Notes under the pieces: model-generated
Seen by the model: the letters and a program-made list of their open reading frames with translations, nothing else
What the model was told of the DNA's origin: nothing
The model's database searches: none
Program-made: the position numbers and the translations under genes
In this document: in pieces, positions 16,023 through 22,598 of the stretch
How positions within the stretch are numbered: position 1 is the first letter of the stretch
Layout: every line of letters begins with the position of its first letter
From: an uncultured bacterium
GTDB taxonomy: Bacteria; Bacteroidota; Bacteroidia; Bacteroidales; Bacteroidaceae
NCBI GenBank assembly: GCA_905215655.1
Contig: CAJMQT010000019.1
Span: forward strand, 1-22,598
Reading direction: 5' to 3'
Length of the DNA stretch: 22,598 bases

Positions 16023-16742
16023 ATGGATAATAACAACGACCTGCTGATGCGCACCCGGCTCCTGCTGGGCGACGAAACGATGGAACGTATCTCACGCGCC
16101 AAGGTGATAATCTTCGGCGTAGGCGGCGTAGGTTCATGGTGTGCTGAAAGTCTTGTGCGCTCAGGCATAAGGCATCTTACGATTGTAGATAACGACAGGG
16201 TGTGCCCGACGAACATCAACCGACAGCTGATGGCGACGGTGGAGACCGTCGGAAGGGAAAAGGTCGAGGCTCTGAAAGAACGCCTGCTGACGCTAAATCC
16301 GGAAGCGGAGATCGACGCCCGCATGCAGACTTTTTGCGAAGAGACCGTCGGAGAGTTTGGTCTTGACGGTTTCGATTACATCATCGACGCCATAGATTCG
16401 TTGAAAGACAAAGCTCTGCTCATCGAGACGGCGTGCCGGACGCAGGCACGTTTCTTCTCGTCGATGGGCGCGGCGCTGAAGCTTGACCCTACAAAAATAA
16501 AGGTAGCCGAGTTCTGGAAGGTGCAGGGATGTCCCTTGGCACGCGCTTTGCGGCACAGTTTCAGAAAGTCGAAGACGCGTCCCGCACGAAAATTTCAATG
16601 CGTTTACAGCGACGAACTGCTTAAAAACAGAGGCGTTCAAGACGCCTCACAGCCCAACGGGTCTTTGATGCACATCACTGCAACCTTCGGTCTTATGATT
16701 GCGGGGATGGTACTTCAAGACCTGAACGGAAACGATTTGTAA
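16023..16742 (+). CDS. tcdA: TcdA/CsdL-type E1-like enzyme (tRNA threonylcarbamoyladenosine dehydratase)
   Basis: A ThiF/MoeB/HesA superfamily protein of 239 residues. The nucleotide-binding loop is GVGGVGSW after RAKVIIFG, followed by VDNDRVCPTNINRQ and later DAIDSLKDK, typical of TcdA. It adenylates t6A37 in tRNA to form the cyclic ct6A modification in the cytoplasm. I chose ATG 16023 because the upstream 26 codons of the open frame are unlike the family; ATG 16047 is a further option. The gap of 94 nt from the barrel gene shows no clear promoter, so read-through is possible. I see no ABC transporter or other companion next to it. Confidence 0.88.
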   Translation: MDNNNDLLMRTRLLLGDETMERISRAKVIIFGVGGVGSWCAESLVRSGIRHLTIVDNDRVCPTNINRQLMATVETVGREKVEALKERLLTLNPEAEIDARMQTFCEETVGEFGLDGFDYIIDAIDSLKDKALLIETACRTQARFFSSMGAALKLDPTKIKVAEFWKVQGCPLARALRHSFRKSKTRPARKFQCVYSDELLKNRGVQDASQPNGSLMHITATFGLMIAGMVLQDLNGNDL

Positions 16743-16774
16743 TGCGGCATTAAGAGGGATAACACCCGTAAATT

Positions 16775-16804
16775 GCACACTAAGATACTACTGTGCGCAT
16801 TTTT
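16775..16804 (+). terminator. Weak intrinsic terminator after tcdA
   Basis: GCACA (16775-16779) pairs with TGTGC (16792-16796) across a 12-nt loop, and a T5 run follows at 16800-16804. The short stem makes this only moderately convincing. It is 33 nt after the tcdA stop and before the ffh promoter region. Confidence 0.45.
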
Positions 16805-16871
16805 GTGAACAAAGTATCTAAAAATAGTTTAAATACATCCGTCGTAATCTCCTAATTTGCTTTTATTTGAT

Positions 16872-16879
16872 TATATTTG
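16872..16879 (+). promoter_or_regulatory. Candidate -7 box for ffh
   Basis: TATATTTG matches TAnnTTTG and lies 77 nt upstream of the ffh start in an AT-rich stretch. No TTG occurs at the proper spacing, so the -33 element is not supported. A promoter between tcdA and ffh makes sense given the terminator before it. Confidence 0.5.
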
Positions 16880-16956
16880 CAAAAGTAGAACAAAGAAAAA
16901 ACATCCATATTTTAACGCTTTATTGACAATAAAACAAAGTACACAGAAATACGATT

Positions 16957-18294
16957 ATGTTTGAAAATTTAAGTGAGAGACTTGACCGTTCCTTTAAGCT
17001 GCTTAAAGGAGAGGGCAAAATAACCGAGATAAACGTCGCCGAAACGCTGAAAGACGTAAGACGTGCGCTGCTTGATGCCGACGTTAACTATAAGGTGGCA
17101 AAGAACTTCACCGATGACGTTAAGCAGAAAGCGCTTGGCATGAATGTGCTCACTGCCGTAAAACCCGGACAGTTGATGGTTAAGCTCGTGCATGATGAGC
17201 TGGCAAAACTGATGGGAGGCGAGAGCGTCGACCTTAACCTTGAAGGACGCCCGTCGATAATCCTTATGTCCGGTTTGCAAGGCTCCGGAAAGACAACATT
17301 CAGCGGAAAACTTGCAAATATGCTGAAAAACAAGCGTCATAAGAACCCGATGCTCGTTGCCTGCGACGTGTACCGTCCGGCCGCAATAGAGCAGTTGAAA
17401 GTGGTAGCGGCGCAAGTTAACGTGCCCGTTTACTCTGAGCCGGATAATAAGAACGTTGTAGAGATAGCGCAAAACGCCATAAAAGAGGCAAAGGCGAAGA
17501 GCTGTGACGTCGTTATTGTAGATACCGCAGGACGTCTTGCCGTTGACGAAGAGATGATGAACGAAATCGAGACGCTGAAAAACTCGATTAATCCGGACGA
17601 GACATTGTTTGTCGTTGACTCGATGACCGGTCAGGATGCAGTCAATACGGCGAAAGAGTTTAATGACAGACTCGACTTCGACGGCGTGGTGCTGACAAAA
17701 CTTGACGGTGACACCCGAGGCGGAGCGGCAATCAGTATCCGCACCGTTGTCACAAAGCCGATTAAGTTTGTCGGTACGGGCGAGAAGATGGAAGCCATTG
17801 ATGTGTTCCATCCGTCGCGTATGGCGGACCGTATCCTCGGCATGGGCGATATCGTCAGCCTCGTGGAACGCGCCCAAGAGCAGTTTGACGAAGAAGAGGC
17901 GCGCCGCCTGCAAAAGAAAATCCGCAAGAACAAATTTGACTTCAACGACTTCCTCGGACAAATCCAGCAAATCAAGAAGATGGGTAACATCAAAGACCTT
18001 GCATCGATGATACCGGGCGTCGGAAAGGCAATCAAAGACATCGACATAGATGACGATGCGTTCAAAGGCATCGAAGCGATAATCCTCAGCATGACTCCGA
18101 AAGAGCGTTCAAACCCCGAACTGCTTAATACCAGTCGTCGTCAGCGCATCGCAAAAGGTTCCGGAACAAACATTCAGGAGGTAAACCGACTGATAAAACA
18201 GTTTGACCAGACGCGCAAGATGATGAAAATGGTTACCGGCTCGAACATGAGTCGCATGATGGGAGCCATGAAAGGAATGAAAAACATGAGATAA
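16957..18294 (+). CDS. ffh: Signal recognition particle GTPase Ffh
   Basis: Ffh of 445 residues, which with 4.5S RNA targets nascent membrane proteins to FtsY and SecYEG. The N domain is followed by the G domain: P-loop GLQGSGKTT (106-114), DTAGRL (189-194) and TKLDGDTRGG (from 247). The Met-rich M domain contains SRRQRIAKGSG, the RNA-binding motif, and ends in a methionine-rich tail (MMKMVTG...MRMMGAMKG-like). Length is normal. The start is the first ATG and agrees with the family. It is followed by folD after 65 nt. Confidence 0.97.
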   Translation: MFENLSERLDRSFKLLKGEGKITEINVAETLKDVRRALLDADVNYKVAKNFTDDVKQKALGMNVLTAVKPGQLMVKLVHDELAKLMGGESVDLNLEGRPSIILMSGLQGSGKTTFSGKLANMLKNKRHKNPMLVACDVYRPAAIEQLKVVAAQVNVPVYSEPDNKNVVEIAQNAIKEAKAKSCDVVIVDTAGRLAVDEEMMNEIETLKNSINPDETLFVVDSMTGQDAVNTAKEFNDRLDFDGVVLTKLDGDTRGGAAISIRTVVTKPIKFVGTGEKMEAIDVFHPSRMADRILGMGDIVSLVERAQEQFDEEEARRLQKKIRKNKFDFNDFLGQIQQIKKMGNIKDLASMIPGVGKAIKDIDIDDDAFKGIEAIILSMTPKERSNPELLNTSRRQRIAKGSGTNIQEVNRLIKQFDQTRKMMKMVTGSNMSRMMGAMKGMKNMR

Positions 18295-18359
18295 ATATAA
18301 CTCCGTTTACCGGCTTTTCCATACGGAGAAGATTACAAATGAATACATAAGAAAAAGCA

Positions 18360-19238
18360 ATGCAACTGATAGACGGTAAAGCTACGGCGGCTAAAATAAA
18401 AGAAGAAATAGCCGAAGAGGTAAAGCAAATTGTGGCTAACGGCGGCAAACGCCCGCATCTGGCAGCAATACTTGTCGGTCACGACGGTGGCAGCGAGACG
18501 TATGTTAAGAATAAAGTCATAGCATGCGAGGCATGCGGTTTCACGAGCACTCTTATACGTTTTGAGGACGATGTGACCGAAGACGAACTTTTGGCTAAGG
18601 TCAAAGAACTTAACGAAGACAGCGATGTGGACGGTTACATCGTGCAACTGCCGTTGCCGAAGCACATCGACGAGCAGAAAATAATTATGGCGATAGACTA
18701 CTGCAAGGACGTGGACGGTTTCCATCCGGTCAACGTCGGACGTATGGCTATCGGTCTGCCGTGTTTCATTTCAGCGACTCCGCTCGGCATTCTGACGCTC
18801 CTTCGCCGTTACGGAATAGAGACTTCGGGCAAGAAATGCGTAATTCTCGGACGCAGCAACATCGTCGGCAAGCCTATGGCTCAGCTCATGATGCAGAAGC
18901 AGTATGGTGATTCGACGGTCACGGTGTGTCACAGCCGGTCCACAACTCTTAAAGAGGAATGCCGCAATGCCGACATAATCATTGCGGCTATCGGTCGTCC
19001 TGATTTCGTCACCGCCGACATGGTGAAAGAAGGAGCCGTAGTAATCGACGTCGGAACAACTCGTGTTCCCGATGCCACAAAGAAGAGCGGATTTCGTCTT
19101 AACGGCGATGTGAAGTTTGACGAGGTCGCTCCCAAGTGTTCGTTTATCACTCCCGTGCCCGGTGGAGTGGGACCGATGACAATCTGCTCGCTGATGAAGA
19201 ACACTTTGGCGGCAGGCAAAAAGGAATATTACAAATAA
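18360..19238 (+). CDS. folD: Bifunctional methylenetetrahydrofolate dehydrogenase / cyclohydrolase
   Basis: FolD of 292 residues interconverts 5,10-methylene- and 10-formyl-tetrahydrofolate using NADP(H). The catalytic YxxxK is Y48-K52 in SETYVKNK. QLPLPKH, KDVDGFHPVNVGRM, the nucleotide-binding GRSNIVGKPMAQL and the C-terminal PVPGGVGPMT are all present. The 65-nt gap after ffh holds a 6-bp hairpin (18301-18306 with 18323-18328) but no promoter match, so co-transcription with ffh is likely. The stop codon overlaps the next gene's ATG (TAATG). Confidence 0.97.
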   Translation: MQLIDGKATAAKIKEEIAEEVKQIVANGGKRPHLAAILVGHDGGSETYVKNKVIACEACGFTSTLIRFEDDVTEDELLAKVKELNEDSDVDGYIVQLPLPKHIDEQKIIMAIDYCKDVDGFHPVNVGRMAIGLPCFISATPLGILTLLRRYGIETSGKKCVILGRSNIVGKPMAQLMMQKQYGDSTVTVCHSRSTTLKEECRNADIIIAAIGRPDFVTADMVKEGAVVIDVGTTRVPDATKKSGFRLNGDVKFDEVAPKCSFITPVPGGVGPMTICSLMKNTLAAGKKEYYK

Positions 19239-19417
19239 TGACGGCAGAGGAATATTATAAGCAGGGCAACGATTATCGCAGGCAAGGCAAATGGCATGAA
19301 GCGATAAACAGCTACATCAAAGCGGCGGAGATAGACCCTGAAAGCCCTGCTGTCGAGGCAAAAAAAATGCTCGATGATATTCTGAATTATTATTGCAAAG
19401 ACATCTATAATCCGTAA
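19238..19417 (+). CDS. Small TPR protein
   Basis: A 59-residue protein (MTAEEYYKQGNDYRRQGKWH...) with one clear tetratricopeptide unit: YYKQGNDYRRQGKWHEAINSYIKAAEIDP, followed by a helix and a short tail ending CKDIYNP. Its ATG shares the A of the folD TAA, so translation is probably coupled. It has no signal peptide. One TPR is too little to stand alone as a scaffold, so it may dimerise or bind one partner. Its place between folD and the ferredoxin subunit suggests a link to the oxidoreductase, but this is inference from position only. Confidence 0.8.
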   Translation: MTAEEYYKQGNDYRRQGKWHEAINSYIKAAEIDPESPAVEAKKMLDDILNYYCKDIYNP

Positions 19418-19497
19418 TTCATTATCGGATTTAAGATACCCGAAAGGATCCGAAAAGCTCGGAAAAGCCTCGGAAACATATTTAAAACAATAAGAGT
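19418..19497. other. Spacer with short degenerate repeats before the ferredoxin gene
   Basis: The 80-nt gap contains three imperfect units of TCSGAAAAGC type in tandem between about 19448 and 19476. I see no promoter match or terminator. It may be an intra-operon linker or contain an unrecognised promoter. Confidence 0.35.
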
Positions 19498-19728
19498 ATG
19501 GGTAAAGTAAGAGGTGCCATTATTGTGAATACAGACCGATGCAAGGGATGTTCCCTTTGTGTTGAGGCTTGTCCCAAGTCTGTTATTTCATTGGCAAAGA
19601 AAGTCAACGTCAACGGATATCCGTATGTTGAAGTCGTCAACGGCGATGATTGCATCGGTTGTGCGTCATGCGCGATAGTCTGTCCCGACGGATGTATCAC
19701 AGTTTATAAAAAACGAATGGAGGATTAA
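19498..19728 (+). CDS. 2-oxoacid:ferredoxin oxidoreductase, delta (2[4Fe-4S] ferredoxin) subunit
   Basis: A 76-residue ferredoxin with two complete CxxCxxCxxxC(P) motifs: C15, C18, C21, C25 and C52, C55, C58, C62. Each group binds one [4Fe-4S] cluster and passes electrons from the TPP site to free ferredoxin. It lies 5 nt before the alpha subunit gene and belongs to the same operon. The subunit name in related complexes is VorD or KorD; which substrate the complex uses cannot be told from this subunit. Confidence 0.92.
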   Translation: MGKVRGAIIVNTDRCKGCSLCVEACPKSVISLAKKVNVNGYPYVEVVNGDDCIGCASCAIVCPDGCITVYKKRMED

Positions 19729-19733
19729 GCACT

Positions 19734-20816
19734 ATGGCAGAACAAGAAGTAACCCTGCTGAAAGGCAATGAAGCCGTGGCATATGCGGCAATACGTTGTG
19801 GAGTGGATGCCTTCTTCGGTTATCCGATAACGCCCCAGAGCGAGATAATCGAGACATTATCCTTACTCAAACCTTGGGAAACAACCGGAATGGTGGTTCT
19901 TCAAGCTGAGAGCGAGGTCGCATCCATAAACATGGTTTACGGTGCGGCAGGCGCAGGTAAGAAAGTTTTTACATCTTCGTCAAGCCCCGGTGTGGCTCTG
20001 ATGCAGGAAGGAATTGCTTACATGGCGGGAGCCGAAATTCCGGGAGTGATAGTCAATGTGCAGCGAGGAGGTCCCGGACTGGGTACAATCCAGCCGTCGC
20101 AAAGCGACTATTTCCAAGCTACACGCGGAGGCGGAAACGGCGACTATTATGTCATTGTGCTGGCTCCCGCATCGGTTCAGGAGATGGCTGACTTCATTCC
20201 ACTGGCATTCGACCTTGCTTTCAAATACCGTATTCCCGCAATGATCCTTAGCGATGGCGTAATAGGACAAATGATGGAAAAGGTCGTTTTGCCGCCTTAT
20301 ACGCCGCGACGGACGGAAGAGGAGATCAAGAAAGAATGCCCGTGGGCAACGTTCGGTCGTACGAAAGACCGTCAGACGAATATTCTTACATCCTTGGAAC
20401 TGCAACCTGAGGTTATGGAAAAACGTAACCTGCATCTGCAAAGCAAGTATCAGACAATCCGTGAGAATGAAGTGCGATATGAAAAGACGCTGTGCGACGA
20501 CGCAGATTATGTCATCGTTGCTTTCGGCAGCGCGGCACGTATCTCGGAGAAAGCTATCGAAAAGGCTCGCAAAGAAGGCGTCAAGGTAGGTCTTTTGCGC
20601 CCGATCACACTCTGGCCGTTCCCGTCTGAGGCTGTTGCCGCTGTCGCGGAAGGCAAGAAGGGCGTGCTCGCGGTTGAGATAAACGCCGGTCAGATGGTTG
20701 AGGATATCCGCCTCGCAATAAACGGAAAAGTGCCTGTTAAGCATTTCGGACGTCTCGGCGGCATTGTGCCGGAGCCTGATGAGATAGTCAAAGCGCTGCT
20801 TACGTTTGATAAATAA
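19734..20816 (+). CDS. 2-oxoacid:ferredoxin oxidoreductase, alpha subunit (VorB/KorA type)
   Basis: A 360-residue alpha subunit with the pyrimidine-binding TPP half: GNEAVAYAAIRCGVDAFFGYPITPQSE near the N-terminus, the ESEVASINMVYGAAGAGKK segment, and RGGPGLGTIQPSQSDY. A transketolase-like C-terminal domain follows. It is the short (unfused) form, with the gamma subunit separate, as in branched-chain 2-oxoacid (Vor) and some 2-oxoglutarate (Kor) enzymes. The reaction joins 2-oxoacid oxidation, CoA and ferredoxin reduction, and is reversible in anaerobes. The beta subunit gene follows after 118 nt, an unusually wide gap that holds a hairpin. Confidence 0.9.
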   Translation: MAEQEVTLLKGNEAVAYAAIRCGVDAFFGYPITPQSEIIETLSLLKPWETTGMVVLQAESEVASINMVYGAAGAGKKVFTSSSSPGVALMQEGIAYMAGAEIPGVIVNVQRGGPGLGTIQPSQSDYFQATRGGGNGDYYVIVLAPASVQEMADFIPLAFDLAFKYRIPAMILSDGVIGQMMEKVVLPPYTPRRTEEEIKKECPWATFGRTKDRQTNILTSLELQPEVMEKRNLHLQSKYQTIRENEVRYEKTLCDDADYVIVAFGSAARISEKAIEKARKEGVKVGLLRPITLWPFPSEAVAAVAEGKKGVLAVEINAGQMVEDIRLAINGKVPVKHFGRLGGIVPEPDEIVKALLTFDK

Positions 20817-20844
20817 ACAAGGAAAGAACGTGTAAGAGGCTGAC

Positions 20845-20905
20845 AAAGTGACGACGGAATATCATCAAATAAGACATCGTCCGCCGTCCGAAACTTTTTC
20901 ACTTT
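20845..20905 (+). other. Intra-operon inverted repeat between alpha and beta genes
   Basis: AAAGTGA at 20845-20851 pairs with TCACTTT at 20899-20905. Directly inside it, CGACGGA (20852-20858) pairs with TCCGCCG (20880-20886) with one A-C mismatch, leaving a bulge on the right. A T5 run at 20895-20899 lies within the right arm. It could be a partial terminator or an RNA-processing or stability element that sets the ratio of alpha to beta. Confidence 0.5.
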
Positions 20906-20934
20906 TGAACTCCTTAAATTAAAAAGATATATTT

Positions 20935-21702
20935 ATGAAAAACGAAATAATATCTCCGGAGAATTTGGTTTACAAAAAACCGGAACTGATGAACGACACC
21001 CAGATGCATTATTGCCCCGGATGTTCGCACGGAGTAGTGCATAAATTGGTGGCGGAAGTCATCGAAGAGATGGGCTTGGAAGACAAATCCGTCGGCGTGT
21101 GCCCGGTAGGTTGTGCCGTGTTTGCGTATCGTTATCTCGACATCGATTGGCAGGAAGCGGCTCACGGACGTGCTCCCGCCGTTGCAACAGGTATCAAACG
21201 TTGCTGGCCCGACCGTCTGGTGTTCACCTATCAGGGCGACGGCGACTTGGCTTGTATCGGCGCTTGCGAGACAATCCATGCTTTGAACCGTGGCGAAAAC
21301 ATAACGATTATCTTTATCAATAATGCCATTTACGGCATGACGGGAGGTCAGATGGCGCCCACAACGCTTATGGGTCAGAAGACCTCGACCTGTCCTTACG
21401 GACGTGTTGCCGAGCTCCACGGCTATCCTTTGAAGATGACCGAGATTGCAGCGATGCTCGAAGGCACGTGCTACGTAACCCGACAGAGTGTCGAGTCCGT
21501 TGCGTCGATACGCTCGGCTAAGAAAGCAATACGCAAGGCGTTCGAGGCGTCGATGGCAGGTAAAGGTTCGAGCTTGGTCGAGATTGTAAGTACCTGTAAC
21601 AGCGGTTGGAAGCTTTCGCCCGTCAAGGCTAATCAATGGATGAAAGAAAATATGTTCAACTTCTATCCGAAAGGTGACCTCAAAGACACCATAAGTGAAT
21701 AA
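20935..21702 (+). CDS. 2-oxoacid:ferredoxin oxidoreductase, beta subunit (TPP-binding)
   Basis: A 255-residue beta subunit that binds the diphosphate of TPP. CPGCSHG (C27, C30) lies near the N-terminus, followed by CPVGC (56-60), then GDGDLACIGA (101-110) and NNAIYGMTGGQ (129-139), the Mg-TPP motif of the family, with the QMAPTT segment after it. A basic, helical C-terminus follows. Cysteines at the N-terminus are usual in beta subunits, but the classical proximal [4Fe-4S] site also needs a distal Cys, which I cannot assign. Substrate range is uncertain. Confidence 0.9.
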   Translation: MKNEIISPENLVYKKPELMNDTQMHYCPGCSHGVVHKLVAEVIEEMGLEDKSVGVCPVGCAVFAYRYLDIDWQEAAHGRAPAVATGIKRCWPDRLVFTYQGDGDLACIGACETIHALNRGENITIIFINNAIYGMTGGQMAPTTLMGQKTSTCPYGRVAELHGYPLKMTEIAAMLEGTCYVTRQSVESVASIRSAKKAIRKAFEASMAGKGSSLVEIVSTCNSGWKLSPVKANQWMKENMFNFYPKGDLKDTISE

Positions 21703-21753
21703 ACGGCAAAGCAGGAGAGTGTGAACGGCTCTATTAATCAAAACAAGAAAATC

Positions 21754-22296
21754 ATGAAAAAAGAAATAATAATAGCCGGTTTTGGCGGTCAGGGTGTGCT
21801 GTCAATGGGTAAGATCTTGGCTTATTCAGGACTTATGGACGACAAAGAGGTTACCTGGATGCCCGCATACGGTCCGGAGCAGCGCGGCGGAACAGCCAAT
21901 GTTACTGTCATTGTGAGTGATGAGCGCATTTCGTCTCCTATCCTCAGCAAGTACGACGTTGCGATAGTGCTCAACCAGCCGTCGCTCGACAAGTTTGAGC
22001 CGAAGCTGAAAGAGGGTGGTATCCTTATCTACGACGGGTTCGGAATAATCAATCCTCCGCGTCGTAAGGACATCGAAGTTTACCGCATCGACGCCATGGA
22101 CAAGGCTGCCGAGATGAAAAACTCCAAGGTCTTCAATATGATTGTGCTCGGCGGACTGCTTGAAGTCTGTCATATCGTCAGTGAGACAGGAGTGGAAAAG
22201 GCGCTTTACAAGACCTTGCCCGAACGTCACCACGGGCTTATCCCGCTGAATATGGAAGCGATAAAGGCAGGAAAGGAAATCATAAAAAAACAATAG
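21754..22296 (+). CDS. 2-oxoacid:ferredoxin oxidoreductase, gamma subunit
   Basis: A 180-residue gamma subunit, the POR_N-type partner that contributes to CoA binding and subunit assembly. GFGGQGV (9-15) and YGPEQRGG (39-46) are its hallmark motifs. ATG 21754 is taken, since MKKEIIIAGFGGQG is the standard start of the family; a GTG at 21721 opens the same frame but adds 11 unlikely residues. It is the last gene of the delta-alpha-beta-gamma operon and is followed by a strong terminator. Confidence 0.93.
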   Translation: MKKEIIIAGFGGQGVLSMGKILAYSGLMDDKEVTWMPAYGPEQRGGTANVTVIVSDERISSPILSKYDVAIVLNQPSLDKFEPKLKEGGILIYDGFGIINPPRRKDIEVYRIDAMDKAAEMKNSKVFNMIVLGGLLEVCHIVSETGVEKALYKTLPERHHGLIPLNMEAIKAGKEIIKKQ

Positions 22297-22311
22297 TTGC
22301 AAAACGAAAAT

Positions 22312-22347
22312 AAATGGCTGACTTCTGTAAAGGAGTCAGCCATTTTT
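22312..22347 (+). terminator. Intrinsic terminator of the oxidoreductase operon
   Basis: AAATGGCTGACT (22312-22323) is the exact reverse complement of AGTCAGCCATTT (22334-22345), a 12-bp stem with a 10-nt loop, and the T-run continues to 22347. It stands 16 nt after the gamma subunit stop. Confidence 0.9.
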
Positions 22348-22385
22348 ATATTATATTATTTAATGCCTGCTTTGAGGCATGTCAT

Positions 22386-22427
22386 AAAAAAAAGGACCGC
22401 CGGATAATATCCGTCGGTCATCTTTTT
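22386..22427 (-). terminator. Terminator of the minus-strand lipoprotein gene (possibly bidirectional)
   Basis: GACCGCCGGAT (from 22395) pairs with ATCCGTCGGTC (to 22419) with one internal mismatch and a 3-nt loop. Read on the minus strand it is followed by eight T (22393-22386), and on the plus strand by TCTTTTT. It lies 24 nt downstream of the lipoprotein gene's stop. Confidence 0.8.
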
Positions 22428-22450
22428 CTCTGTTTACTGTTGTAGCTAAA

Positions 22451-22598
22451 TTATTTAACTGTGTCAGCAGCAACTGTGTCAGCAGCAGCGGTATCAACAG
22501 CAGCAGTATCTACGTTTGCAGTGTCTGCGCCTTCAGCCTGAGCTGTTTTGTTACCACAAGATGCGAATGAAATAGCTGCGATAGCTACGAACATTAAA
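22451..22598 (-). CDS. Small lipoprotein with Asp-Thr-Ala-Val repeat tail (5' end beyond window)
   Basis: The minus strand encodes ...LMFVAIAAISFASCGNK, the hydrophobic part and lipobox (F-A-S-C) of a lipoprotein signal, followed by about 33 residues made largely of DTA/DTV units: NVDTAAVDTAAADTV and AADTVK before the stop at 22451. The mature protein would be only about 36 residues, acidic and anchored in the envelope by the lipid. An ATG at 22594 exists, but the usual MKK start and the signal's basic head are missing, so the gene most likely begins right of the window. No function can be assigned. Confidence 0.75.
   Translation of the reverse strand, partial: LMFVAIAAISFASCGNKTAQAEGADTANVDTAAVDTAAADTVAADTVK

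Overview
The window looks like a core-genome stretch of a Bacteroidales bacterium, most likely Prevotellaceae. The evidence is: a fused aspartokinase-homoserine dehydrogenase in a thr operon; a T9SS type-B (CHU_C/gliding-motility) C-terminal domain protein; a PorT-like barrel protein; promoters of the Bacteroidetes form TTG-N20-TAnnTTTG; no clear Shine-Dalgarno sequences; and a four-gene 2-oxoacid:ferredoxin oxidoreductase cluster. I see no phage, insertion sequence, tRNA, rRNA or CRISPR array. This is inference from sequence reading; no database search was run.

Layout. Positions 1-327 are non-coding. They begin with the tail of a dispersed repeat and carry a well-formed promoter for the thr operon. 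The operon is thrA (328-2763), an iPGM/metalloenzyme-superfamily gene widely suspected to be the missing homoserine kinase (2783-4015), and thrC (4019-5320). Together these could convert aspartate to threonine if aspartate-semialdehyde dehydrogenase is supplied elsewhere. A 369-bp convergent intergenic region (5321-5689) holds terminator-like hairpins and an ordered array of four 15-nt palindromic modules. The minus-strand block follows (reading right to left): a secreted CHU_C protein (13600-12884), uvrA (12640-9809), an ABC-F ATPase (9715-7748) and an M13 metallopeptidase (7729-5690). A second copy of the four-module array lies between the CHU_C gene and uvrA.

At 13601-13829 is a divergent promoter region with a perfect 66-bp tandem duplication. 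Rightward from it run a LysM/periplasmic-binding-fold protein, an outer-membrane beta-barrel protein, a TcdA-type E1-like enzyme, the signal recognition particle GTPase Ffh, FolD, a 59-residue TPR protein whose start overlaps the folD stop, and the ferredoxin, alpha, beta and gamma subunits of a 2-oxoacid:ferredoxin oxidoreductase (Vor/Kor type). Two terminators follow. The window ends inside a minus-strand small lipoprotein gene with an Asp-Thr-Ala-Val repeat tail.

The protein-coding content is mostly ordinary housekeeping. The unusual material is between genes: (1) a repeat family of four AAAAG-N5-CTTTT modules at an exact 22-nt period, present twice; (2) a 59-nt flank shared by one of those elements and the left edge of the window; (3) the 66-bp tandem duplication in a divergent promoter. 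The thr operon with no recognisable GHMP-type thrB is the most interesting metabolic point.
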